From: Actinomadura terrae
GTDB lineage: Bacteria; Actinomycetota; Actinomycetes; Streptosporangiales; Streptosporangiaceae
Direction: 5' to 3'
DNA length: 64,000 nucleotides
Assembly: GCF_022751215.1 (NCBI RefSeq)
Contig: NZ_JAICDG010000003.1
Coordinates: forward strand, 558,001-622,000
Part shown: positions 25,627 to 33,970 of the stretch, in pieces
Layout of the letters: each line of letters begins with the position of its first letter
Position numbering within the stretch: the stretch's first letter is position 1
Program-made: the position numbers and the translations under genes
The notes under the pieces: model-generated
What the model saw: the letters and a program-made list of their open reading frames with translations, nothing else
Told to the model about the DNA's origin: nothing
Database searches by the model: none

Positions 25627-27809
25627 CCCGTTATCTCTCCTTGGCGGTGACGGCGGCGCTCGCCGCCGTCGCGGGGCTGGCGTTCCAGCGGGTGTTCGGC
25701 CTCGGCCCCGTCGTCCCGGTCGCGGTCGTCGCGGCCGTGGTGCCGACGGCGCTGTCGGCGCTGCTGTCCGGGCCGCGCAAGGCGGGACGGCCGTGGCCGC
25801 TGTGGATCGCCGTCGTGCTGACGGCCGTCGCGTGGACGGGAACGGTCGCGCTGACCGTCCTGCGCTCCGCGCTCGGCGACGGAACGTTCCCGCGGACGCT
25901 CCGGGAGGGCGTGCTCGGCTCGTGGAAGTCGATCCTCACGACGCTGCTGCCCGTCCCGGCCAAGCCCGAGTACCTCGTGCTGGTGAACCTGTCGGTGTGG
26001 CTCGCGGCGTTCGCGTCCGCCGAGCTGGCGCTGCGCACGCGGCTGCGCGCGCTCCCCTGCGTGCCCGCGCTCGGCGTGTGGGCGGTCGCGCTGCTGCTCG
26101 GCGTGGACGGCCCCGCCTCCAACCTGCCGCTCGCCGCCGCCACCGCCGTGCTGGTCGGGGTGCTGCTGCTCGTCCGCGCCGAGACCGAGACAGAGGCCGA
26201 GACCGGGACCGCGCCGAAGTGGCGGCCGGTCGCGGTCGGGCTGCCCGTCGCCGCCGTCCTCGGCGCGCTGGCCTACCTCGCGGGCCCGGTCGTCCCGGTC
26301 GGCGCCGACCCCTACGACCCGCGCGAGCAGGTGCAGGCGCCGCCGCCCCAGCAGCGCGACGGGGTGAGCCCGCTGGACCGCGTCGGCGGCTGGCTGCTCA
26401 GCCCCGACCAGGTGCTGTTCACTGTCGCCGCCGGGCGGAGCGAGGTCGTGCGGCTCGCCGTCCTGGACCGGTTCGACGGCGTGACGTGGTCGTCGACGGC
26501 ACGGTTCGTCCCGACGGGGAGCCGGGTCCCGGCCGGGCCGCGTCCGAGACGCGAGCACACCACCGGGCAGCGGATCACGATCCGCGACCTGCCGGGCGTG
26601 TGGGTGCCCGCCGCCGACCGGCCCCGCCGCGTCGACGGGCTGCCCGTCGTCGTGGACCCGGCCAGTGGCGCGCTCGCCGCCGCGCGGCCGCTCCGGCCGG
26701 GGCAGGCGTACACGGTGGACTCGCGGGTGCCGGAGTGGTCCGCCGACGACCTCGCGGGCGCCGCCCTCGCGCGGGACGCGGAGGCCCGTGCCGCGCTGGA
26801 GCTGCCGTGGGGTCCGGGCGCGACGCGGCCGCCCGTCCAGCTCGCCGAGTTCCGGCGGTTCGCGCAGGCCGCCACCCGGGACGCGGCGTCGCCGATCCAG
26901 CGGGCCGCGATGCTGTCGGAGCACCTCAAGCGGTACGCGCGCTACGACGTGACGGCGCCGCCCGGGCACGGCTACCGGCAGCTCGACTACTTCCTCGGCG
27001 AGGGCAGGCGCGGCACGCCCGAGCACTTCGCGACCGCCTACGCCCTCCTCGGCCGGTCCATCGGCCTGCCCACGCGGATCGTCGTGGGATTCGATGGCGG
27101 GAACCGCGCGGGCGGCAGCGTCCAGGTCCGTTCCGGGGACGTGATGGTCTGGCCGGAGGTCAAGTTCGACCGGCTCGGCTGGGTGCGGTTCAACCCGCTG
27201 CCCGAGAACGCGCGGCGGTCCAACAAGAACGACGCCGTCGCCGCAGGGGAGACGCAGCGGAAGCTGGAGCAGGCGCAGAAGAACGCCGCGTCGCAGCAGC
27301 GCGGCCCCGGGCCCGGCCGGACGCCGCAGAAGCCCGTGCGGAAACAGGCCGGTGAGCACGACGCCCCCACGCCCTGGTGGGTGTTCGCCGCCGCCGGTGC
27401 GGCCGCCTTGGTCTTCGCATACGTGCTCGCCGTGCTGCTCGCGCCCGCGCTGCGCAGGCGCCGCCGCCGCACCGGGTCGCCCGCCGAGCGGATCGCCGGG
27501 GCGTGGCATCAGGCGCTCGACCACCTGTCCGACGTCGGGCTGTCCACGGCCCGGACGCTCACCGCGCACGAGGTGGCCCGGTTCGGCGCGTCCAGCGTGG
27601 GGGAGGACGCGCGCGGGCACCTCGGTCCGCTCGCCGACCTCGTCGACCGCAGCCGGTTCGCGCCGACCCGTCCCGATCCGCGCGCCGCCGACCAGGCGTG
27701 GCACCACGCCGACCGGCTCGGACGCCTCGTCACCGCGCGGGCCGGGCGCGTCCGCCGGCTGCGCCGCCGCCTGCATCCCCGCTCGCTCCGCGACCGCCGC
27801 CCCTCATGA
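25623..27809 (+). CDS. Transglutaminase-like membrane protein with lost catalytic triad
   Basis: A 728-residue protein with about six N-terminal transmembrane segments (1-235), an extracytoplasmic region, a transglutaminase-like core (about 425-530), one more transmembrane segment (about 582-605) and an Arg-rich cytoplasmic tail. It matches the TgpA/DUF3488-type partner of MoxR-DUF58. All three triad positions are changed: Pro466 replaces Cys in GTPEHFATAY, Met508 replaces His in SGDVMVWPEV, and Asn524 replaces the acidic residue in WVRFNP. It is probably a non-enzymatic, binding or scaffold version. Start ATG overlaps the DUF58 stop. Confidence 0.88.
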   Translation: MTRYLSLAVTAALAAVAGLAFQRVFGLGPVVPVAVVAAVVPTALSALLSGPRKAGRPWPLWIAVVLTAVAWTGTVALTVLRSALGDGTFPRTLREGVLGSWKSILTTLLPVPAKPEYLVLVNLSVWLAAFASAELALRTRLRALPCVPALGVWAVALLLGVDGPASNLPLAAATAVLVGVLLLVRAETETEAETGTAPKWRPVAVGLPVAAVLGALAYLAGPVVPVGADPYDPREQVQAPPPQQRDGVSPLDRVGGWLLSPDQVLFTVAAGRSEVVRLAVLDRFDGVTWSSTARFVPTGSRVPAGPRPRREHTTGQRITIRDLPGVWVPAADRPRRVDGLPVVVDPASGALAAARPLRPGQAYTVDSRVPEWSADDLAGAALARDAEARAALELPWGPGATRPPVQLAEFRRFAQAATRDAASPIQRAAMLSEHLKRYARYDVTAPPGHGYRQLDYFLGEGRRGTPEHFATAYALLGRSIGLPTRIVVGFDGGNRAGGSVQVRSGDVMVWPEVKFDRLGWVRFNPLPENARRSNKNDAVAAGETQRKLEQAQKNAASQQRGPGPGRTPQKPVRKQAGEHDAPTPWWVFAAAGAAALVFAYVLAVLLAPALRRRRRRTGSPAERIAGAWHQALDHLSDVGLSTARTLTAHEVARFGASSVGEDARGHLGPLADLVDRSRFAPTRPDPRAADQAWHHADRLGRLVTARAGRVRRLRRRLHPRSLRDRRPS

Positions 27810-27857
27810 TCGCTAATCTGGGGGCATGGGGCACGCCATGAGCCTGGAGGGGCGCGG

Positions 27858-28805
27858 ATGAGCGCCGGTTCCGTCCGTCCCGTGCGGGTGCCGGACAAGG
27901 CCGACCTCGACGCCGCCTGGCGCGCGGTGTCGGCCGTGCTGCCGCCGACGCCGGTGGTCGCGTCCGCGCTGGCGCCCGGCGCGCTGCTGAAGCTGGAGAC
28001 CTTCCAGCCGACCGGGGCGTTCAAGGTGCGCGGCGGGCTGGCCGCGCTCGCCGCGCTGCCGGACGGCGAACCCGCCGTCACGGCCAGCGCGGGCAACCAC
28101 GGGCTCGGCGTCGGCTACGCGGCGTCCCGCGTGCCCGGCGCCGACGTGACCGTCGTGGTGTCCACGCGCGCGTCCCCGGCGAAGGTCGAGCGGATCCGCG
28201 CGTTCCCGGTGCGGCTCGTCGAGCACGGGACGACCTACGAGGACGCCGAGGCGCATGCGATGAACCTGCCCGGCCGCTACGTCTCCCCCTACAACGACCC
28301 CGCCGTCATCGCTGGTCAGGCGACGATCGGCCACGAGCTGGACGAGCAGACCGAAGGGCCGCTCACCGTCGTCGCGCCGGTCGGCGGCGGCGGGCTCGCC
28401 GCGGGCCTGGCGCTGTGGGCGCGCGGACGCGGCGACGTGAAGGTCGTCGGCGTGGAGTCGGCGGAGTCGCGCGCGGTGTCGGCGGCGGTCGCGGCGGGCC
28501 GGACCGTCCATGTCGAGGTGGGCGACACGATGGCCGACGGGCTCGCCGGCAACCTGGAGCCCGGCAGCGTCACGCCCGGCATGCTCGCCGGGGCCGCCGC
28601 GCTGACCACCGTCACGGACGCGGAGATCCGCGCCGCGCTGCGCTGGCTGATCCGCGAGCACGGGCTGGCCGCCGAGGGCGCGGGCGCGGCGGCAGTCGCG
28701 GCCGTCCTGGCCGGGAAGGTCGAGGCGGAGGGGCGGCTCGTCGTCATCCTGTCGGGGCGCAACATCACCGTCCCCGCCTACACCCGGGCGCTCGCGGAGG
28801 ACTGA
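27858..28805 (+). CDS. PLP-dependent serine/threonine dehydratase-like enzyme
   Basis: A 315-residue fold-type II PLP enzyme. The Schiff-base lysine is Lys56 in PTGAFKVRG. The substrate-loop SAGNHGLGV and the phosphate-binding loop VGGGGLAAG are present. It lacks the C-terminal ACT-like regulatory domain of biosynthetic IlvA, so it is closer to catabolic threonine/serine dehydratases or serine racemases. It follows the transglutaminase-like gene by ~50 bases but is functionally unrelated to it. The ATG at 27858 has a GGAGGGG stretch upstream. Confidence 0.88.
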   Translation: MSAGSVRPVRVPDKADLDAAWRAVSAVLPPTPVVASALAPGALLKLETFQPTGAFKVRGGLAALAALPDGEPAVTASAGNHGLGVGYAASRVPGADVTVVVSTRASPAKVERIRAFPVRLVEHGTTYEDAEAHAMNLPGRYVSPYNDPAVIAGQATIGHELDEQTEGPLTVVAPVGGGGLAAGLALWARGRGDVKVVGVESAESRAVSAAVAAGRTVHVEVGDTMADGLAGNLEPGSVTPGMLAGAAALTTVTDAEIRAALRWLIREHGLAAEGAGAAAVAAVLAGKVEAEGRLVVILSGRNITVPAYTRALAED

Positions 28806-28818
28806 GCTAGAGGCCCGG

Positions 28819-30480
28819 TCAGGTCTTCTTGGAGCCGGTGCGGACGCAGGCGGGCGCCGACCACGACACGTCCGGCGCGCTGCCCTGGTTGAGCCGGAGC
28901 ACCGCGCCGACCTTGAAGCAGTGGGCGGCCTTCGGGCGCAGGTTCGCGACCGTCGCCGAGCGCTGCCCGGCCGGGACCGACAGGATCGCGCGGCTCCCCG
29001 CCGGCTGCCGCTGGACGAGCAGCGGCAGCCCGCGCGCCGCGTCCGGCAGGACCCAGGTGAGCACGGCCGTCCGCCCCGCCAGCCGGACGGTCAGCCGGCG
29101 CGGGCGCGTCGCGGTGAACTGGGCGGGCGGCACGGGACCCTCGGGGCCGCCCGCGGCGGGGCCGGTCTGCGTGCCCTGCGGCGCGGTCGTCGGCGCCCCG
29201 GCCGCCGGGGCCGCGCCCTTCTTCGGCTCGTCCCCGCCGCCGGACAGGGCGAGCGCGCCGAGGCCGAGCCCCGCGCCGCCCACCAGCGCGACCGCCGCCG
29301 CGACGATCAGCCCCCGGCGCGGCCCGTCCTGGGACGCGTGACGCGGTGCCGTGTCGGGGAGCGGGGGCGGGGGCGGGGGAGCGGCGGGCCACGCGGCGAC
29401 CGCCCCTGCCGCCTGCCCGTTCGCGACCGGTGCCGGGGCTGCGGCGCCGGACGCGAGAGGGAGCGGCGCCGGGTCGGACTCCCGGGTCGGTGCCCACTCC
29501 GGCACCGGAGGCGGCCCGGGGAAGGACGACCGCGGCTCGACCGAAGGTCCGGTGTCCGGCATGGACGCCGAGAACCCGGAGGTGGACGGCGACCCGGCCG
29601 GGTGGCCGCCCGTCGCGGCCGGCAGGCCGGGCCCGGTGCCGTAGGCGACGTCGGTGACCGGCAGCCCCAGCTCCGCCTGCGCCCGCTGGAGCCGCTGCGC
29701 GAACTCCACCGCCGACGCGTACCGCTGCTCGGGCCGCTTCGCCATCGCCCGCCCGATGACCTCGCCGACCTGGGGCGGGACGTCCGGGCGGGTGAACGGG
29801 GGCGGCGGGTCGTTGAGGATGCGCATCATCAGCAGGGCGATGCCCTCGCCCGGCGGCCCCTTGAACGCGGGCTGCCCGGCGACGAGCTGGTAGAGCGTCG
29901 AGCCGAGCGAGTAGATGTCGGCGCCGACGCCCGGCGGCCGCCCCTCCAGGACCTCCGGCGCCGCGTGGTGCGGGGTGAACGCCTGCGTGTGGGTGGCGTC
30001 GAAGGTGTCGACCAGCCGGGCGATGCCGAAGTCGGCGAGCGCGGGCTCCCCGTACTTCGACACGAGCACGTTCTGCGGCTTGACGTCCCGGTGCAGGACG
30101 TCGGTCTCGTGGGTGGCGGCGAGCGCGCCCGCCATCTTCACCCCGATCCGCAGCACGTCGGCGATCGGCAGCGGCCCCTCGCGGGCGAGCCGGTCGGTCA
30201 GCGCGCCGTGCTCGAAGTACTCCATGGCGATGTAGGGGCGGCCGGACCGGGTGGTGCCGGTGTCGAGCACGGTCACGATGTTCGGATGCCCGGACAGCCG
30301 TCCGGTGATCTTGCACTCGCGCTGGAAGCGGCGCATCGCCGCGCCGTCGACCGAGCTGACCGACAGCACCTTCAGCGCCACCATCCGGTCGAGCCGCTCC
30401 TGGTGGGCGCGGTAGACCACGCTGAACCCGCCCTCGCCGACCTGCTCCAGCACCCGGTACCCGGGGACGTCCTCGGTCAT
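28819..30480 (-). CDS. Ser/Thr protein kinase with single transmembrane anchor and FN3-like extracellular end
   Basis: A 553-residue receptor-type kinase. Catalytic elements are GEGGFS, Lys37 (VALK), HRDVKPQNVL, DFG and a long activation loop (about residues 155-180). A Pro-rich juxtamembrane linker (~290-415), one transmembrane segment (~420-445), and an extracellular part follow; the last ~95 residues look like a fibronectin type III-like domain ending in two Cys. The start is the ATG at 30480; the frame upstream is not gene-like. It is divergent from a hypothetical membrane protein and may sense a wall- or surface-linked ligand. Confidence 0.9.
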   Translation of the reverse strand: MTEDVPGYRVLEQVGEGGFSVVYRAHQERLDRMVALKVLSVSSVDGAAMRRFQRECKITGRLSGHPNIVTVLDTGTTRSGRPYIAMEYFEHGALTDRLAREGPLPIADVLRIGVKMAGALAATHETDVLHRDVKPQNVLVSKYGEPALADFGIARLVDTFDATHTQAFTPHHAAPEVLEGRPPGVGADIYSLGSTLYQLVAGQPAFKGPPGEGIALLMMRILNDPPPPFTRPDVPPQVGEVIGRAMAKRPEQRYASAVEFAQRLQRAQAELGLPVTDVAYGTGPGLPAATGGHPAGSPSTSGFSASMPDTGPSVEPRSSFPGPPPVPEWAPTRESDPAPLPLASGAAAPAPVANGQAAGAVAAWPAAPPPPPPLPDTAPRHASQDGPRRGLIVAAAVALVGGAGLGLGALALSGGGDEPKKGAAPAAGAPTTAPQGTQTGPAAGGPEGPVPPAQFTATRPRRLTVRLAGRTAVLTWVLPDAARGLPLLVQRQPAGSRAILSVPAGQRSATVANLRPKAAHCFKVGAVLRLNQGSAPDVSWSAPACVRTGSKKT

Positions 30481-30771
30481 GGGTCCTTCCCGGTGGGCGG
30501 CGTTCGGGGGCGGTCTCGCGGCGGGGGACACGATACGGCAGCCAACAGCGTAGTACGCGGACGAAACGGTCGCGGTCCTCACGCCCCGGAACATCGGCCG
30601 CGGCACCACGGCAGCACCTCGCGCGAACAATAGCGGGAAATGTCCACCGGCCTGATTAATCGTTGATTCAAATTCCGCCTCCACGCCCCGTGATGCTGCC
30701 TAACCTCGGGTTTCGCGACCGTTTCGCGCTCGGGGACGGTCAGGGGAAAACGCCCGGAAGGAGTGGCCGCG

Positions 30772-32328
30772 ATGACGGAAAAGGTCATGGCGAACACGGC
30801 GACGGAATCGCCATACAGCGAGCTTGTCCGGATGGCGTATTTCGTTCTTCCGGGACGGGGCAGGCGCGTCAACCGGCTGGCGGTCGCGCGCCGCATCGTG
30901 GACGGCACGGCCCGCCGCGACCGCTCGCCCGCCGCGCTGGCCCGGCGCCGCACCCGCGTCCTGCGCCGGGCCATGCGGCCGCCCCGGCGGCTGCACATCG
31001 GGCTCGGGCCGTGGCTGCGCGCGCTGCCCGCCCGGCTGCCCGACCCGGCGCTGACCGGCGCGCTGTCGCGGCTGGAGCCGCCCGTCCGGGTGGCCTACGT
31101 GCTGCGCCACATGGAGCGGATGCCGCGCTACAAGGTCCGCGACCAGCTGATCGAGCTGCGCGTCCGCGACCCGCTGGCGGTGATCGACGCCGCCGACGCC
31201 GCGGAGGTGCCGCCCGCCCGCTACCCGGAGCGGTTCGAGGCCGCGCCGCTGCCGCCCGTCCGCAACCGGTCGCTGCTGCCGCTCGCCGGGGCGGCGCTGC
31301 TCACCGCCGCGCTGATCGGCGCGCTCGCGCTGACCGAGGGCGACGGCTTCTTCGGCGGCGGCCCGCGCCCGGCGGCCGCGCCCGTCCCGCGGCTGGTCCG
31401 CGCCGACTCCATCGCCTGGTCGCGCGGCCTCCGCACGCTGGACGCCTGGCCCGCGCGCGGCGACCTCGCGGGCGACGCCGCGTTCACCGGGCGGGCCGTG
31501 GCGGCATGGGCGCAGGCGCCGGGCGACCGGCGCGCCCCCGGGCCGACCGTCCAGCTCCTCTACGCGGGGCACGTCGGCGGCGCCCCGCTCGCGGTGCTGC
31601 GCGGCGGCGACCTGCTCGCCCGGTACACGCCGGCCGGGCTCACGGTGGTGACGGCGGGGACCGGCGCGTCCGCCCCGGTGGGCCTCGGCGGCGGCCGCTA
31701 CCTGCTCGCGCCCTGGGACACCCGCCCCGAGACCCTCGCCGGCGCGGCGCTGGCCGTCCGGGACGGCGTGACCGATCCGGTCCCGGCCCGCACCCGGTGC
31801 GGCCGGGGCCCCGCGTTCCACCTCGACGGCACGCGTACGGTCGGCGACCTCGGCGGGCCGCGCGCGCCCGTCCTCACCTACCGGCCGCCGTCCGCCGGGA
31901 GGCCGGAGGCGGCGCGGCTCGGGCGGGACGGCCTGCGGTTCTGGGACCGGCTCGGCTGCGGGACGCGGCGCCTCGCCCGCCCGGTCGCCGAGGCGGCGGC
32001 GTGGCAGTTCTGGTCGGGGACGCTGCCGCACGGCGGCGGGCGCGCCGGGTGGGCGTGCACCCGGTTGAGCTTCGCCGACGGCGCCGTCGCGGCCGAGGCG
32101 ACGCTGCTCGGCGCGCGGGAGCAGCGCGCCACCGGCGCCTGCGACGAGCGGCGGCCGGTCAGCGGCACCTGGTGGCGCGCCCCGTCCGGCCGCTGGTACT
32201 ACCTCGCCGCCGCCGCGCCCGGCCTCCGGCCCCGGGCCCGCGGGGCGCTCCGCCCGCCCGAGACCGAGGGCCGCCTGCTGGTCGCCCGGGGCCGCGCGGG
32301 CGCGCCGGTCACGCTGACGGCCCGCTGA
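30772..32328 (+). CDS. Hypothetical actinobacterial membrane protein
   Basis: A 518-residue protein I do not recognise by family. The N-terminal ~165 residues are cytoplasmic, Arg-rich and helical (VLRRAMRPPRRLHIGLGPW; YVLRHMERMPRYKVRDQL), resembling the tail of RNA polymerase sigma-like or regulatory helical modules. One transmembrane segment (~170-190) is followed by ~320 extracytoplasmic residues that look beta-rich, with paired Cys. I chose ATG 30772 because GGAAGGAG sits 8 bases before it; GTG 30763 is possible. It is divergent from the Ser/Thr kinase and might share its regulation. The intergenic region is relatively AT-rich around 30650-30680. Confidence 0.7.
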   Translation: MTEKVMANTATESPYSELVRMAYFVLPGRGRRVNRLAVARRIVDGTARRDRSPAALARRRTRVLRRAMRPPRRLHIGLGPWLRALPARLPDPALTGALSRLEPPVRVAYVLRHMERMPRYKVRDQLIELRVRDPLAVIDAADAAEVPPARYPERFEAAPLPPVRNRSLLPLAGAALLTAALIGALALTEGDGFFGGGPRPAAAPVPRLVRADSIAWSRGLRTLDAWPARGDLAGDAAFTGRAVAAWAQAPGDRRAPGPTVQLLYAGHVGGAPLAVLRGGDLLARYTPAGLTVVTAGTGASAPVGLGGGRYLLAPWDTRPETLAGAALAVRDGVTDPVPARTRCGRGPAFHLDGTRTVGDLGGPRAPVLTYRPPSAGRPEAARLGRDGLRFWDRLGCGTRRLARPVAEAAAWQFWSGTLPHGGGRAGWACTRLSFADGAVAAEATLLGAREQRATGACDERRPVSGTWWRAPSGRWYYLAAAAPGLRPRARGALRPPETEGRLLVARGRAGAPVTLTAR

Positions 32329-32408
32329 CCGCGCCCCGGTCCGCCGGCCCGCCCGCGATCGGGCACACTGGGTCGCCGGAGTCCGGGCGAGGCGCGAAGG
32401 GGTCGCAG

Positions 32409-33551
32409 ATGGGCAAGGGGCCGCTCTCGGGGGTACGGGTGGTCGAGCTGGCCGGGATCGGGCCGGCGCCGTTCGCCGCGATGCTGCTGGCCGACCTCGG
32501 CGCCGACGTCGTCCGGGTCGACCGCGTCTCCGCCGTCGGGGACGCCGCGACCGGCGGCACCGACTTCACGGGCCGGGGCAAGCGGTCGGTCGCCGTCGAC
32601 CTGAAGTCGGAGCGGGGCCGGGACGTCGTGCTGCGGCTCGCGGAGCGGTCCGACGTCCTGCTGGAGGGGTTCCGCCCCGGCGTCACCGAGCGCCTCGGCC
32701 TCGGCCCCGACGACTGCCTGGCCCGCAACCCGGCGCTGGTGTACGGGCGGATGACCGGCTGGGGCCAGGACGGCCCGCTGGCGCGCAGCGCCGGGCACGA
32801 CATCGGCTACATCGCGATCACCGGGACGCTGCACGCGATCGGCCGCGCGGGCGGCCCGCCGCAGGTGCCGCTGAACCTGCTCGGCGACTTCGCGGGCGGC
32901 AGCATGTACCTGGTCACCGGCGTGCTCGCCGCGCTCCTGGAGGCCCGGACGAGCGGCCGCGGCCAGGTCGTCGACGCCGCCATCGTGGACGGCACCGCGC
33001 ACCTGTCGGCGTTCACCCACTCCTTCCTCGCGGCCGGCCTGTGGGAGGACCGGCGCGGCGTCAACCTGCTCGACACCGGCGCGCCCTGGTACGACGTCTA
33101 CGAGACCGGCGACGGCCGGTACATGGCGGTCGGCGCCCTCGAACCCCAGTTCTACGCCGAGTTCGTGCGCGGCCTCGGCCTCGATCCGGACGACCTGCCC
33201 TCCCGCGACGACCGCGCGGGCTGGCCCGAGCTCCGCGACGCCTTCGCCGCCGCGTTCCGGACCCGCACCCGCGACGAGTGGGCGGCGATCTTCCTGCCCG
33301 GCGACGGGTGCGTGGCGCCCGTCCTGTCGCTGGAAGAGGCGAAGGCGCACCCCTACAACACCTCCCGGGACGTGTTCCCCGAGCTCTCCGGGCACCGGCA
33401 GCCCGCGCCCGCGCCCCGCTTCTCCCGCACCGCCGCCGAGACCGACGGTCTGCCCGCCCTGCCGGGCGGGCAGACCCGCGCCGTCCTGGAGGACCTCGGC
33501 TTCACCGACGTCGAGGACCTCCTCGCGGAGGGCGCGGTCGCCCAGGCGTGA
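32409..33551 (+). CDS. Alpha-methylacyl-CoA racemase (CaiB/BaiF family)
   Basis: A 380-residue CoA-transferase-family III enzyme closely following the pattern of mycobacterial alpha-methylacyl-CoA racemase. The catalytic pair is His130 (SAGHDIGYIAITG) and Asp160 (LLGDFAGGSM), 30 residues apart as in the characterised enzyme, with Glu244 (ALEPQFYAE) as the further active-site residue. It should interconvert (2R)- and (2S)-2-methylacyl-CoA, needed for beta-oxidation of branched fatty acids or sterol side chains. The start is the ATG at 32409. It stands alone, so its pathway partners lie elsewhere in the genome. Confidence 0.92.
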   Translation: MGKGPLSGVRVVELAGIGPAPFAAMLLADLGADVVRVDRVSAVGDAATGGTDFTGRGKRSVAVDLKSERGRDVVLRLAERSDVLLEGFRPGVTERLGLGPDDCLARNPALVYGRMTGWGQDGPLARSAGHDIGYIAITGTLHAIGRAGGPPQVPLNLLGDFAGGSMYLVTGVLAALLEARTSGRGQVVDAAIVDGTAHLSAFTHSFLAAGLWEDRRGVNLLDTGAPWYDVYETGDGRYMAVGALEPQFYAEFVRGLGLDPDDLPSRDDRAGWPELRDAFAAAFRTRTRDEWAAIFLPGDGCVAPVLSLEEAKAHPYNTSRDVFPELSGHRQPAPAPRFSRTAAETDGLPALPGGQTRAVLEDLGFTDVEDLLAEGAVAQA

Positions 33552-33577
33552 CGCCGCCCTGGGGGCTCGCACGGCCT

Positions 33578-33970
33578 TCAGGTGCGCTTCTCCAGGCGGC
33601 TGCCCCGGCGCAGCGTGATCGACATGATGTCGCTCGGGCCGTCCAGCTCCAGGCGGTGCCACCGGCCGCGCGGGACGATGACGGCGTGCCCGGCGGGGAG
33701 CGCGACCACCTCCTCCGCGCCGCCGGGCTCCTCCGGGCGGAAGCACACCCGGATACCGCCCGCCAGGCAGCAGACCGCCTCCTCGGCCGCCGGGTGCACC
33801 TCCCAGTGGTCGGCGTGGACGTCGGCGTCGGTCTCCACGTGGAACGTCGCGACCTGCCAGGCGCCGGAGTCCGCGGTCATGCGCCGCTCGGCGGCGTCGA
33901 CGGCGCCGTCCGGGTGGAAGGCCAGGGCGAGGGAAAACAGGTCGATCGGCTGGTCGATCGGCAGAGTCAT
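33578..33970 (-). CDS. Cupin domain-containing protein
   Basis: A 130-residue single-domain cupin. The first motif shows ADHWEVHPAAEEAVCCLAG and the second PAGHAVIVPRGRWHRLE, giving His and Glu ligands for a metal. Function is unknown; small cupins of this sort are often isomerases, dioxygenases or ligand-binding proteins. Its ATG overlaps the stop of the upstream DHA2-type transporter (ATGA), so it is translationally coupled to it and belongs to the TetR-controlled unit. Confidence 0.82.
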   Translation of the reverse strand: MTLPIDQPIDLFSLALAFHPDGAVDAAERRMTADSGAWQVATFHVETDADVHADHWEVHPAAEEAVCCLAGGIRVCFRPEEPGGAEEVVALPAGHAVIVPRGRWHRLELDGPSDIMSITLRRGSRLEKRT

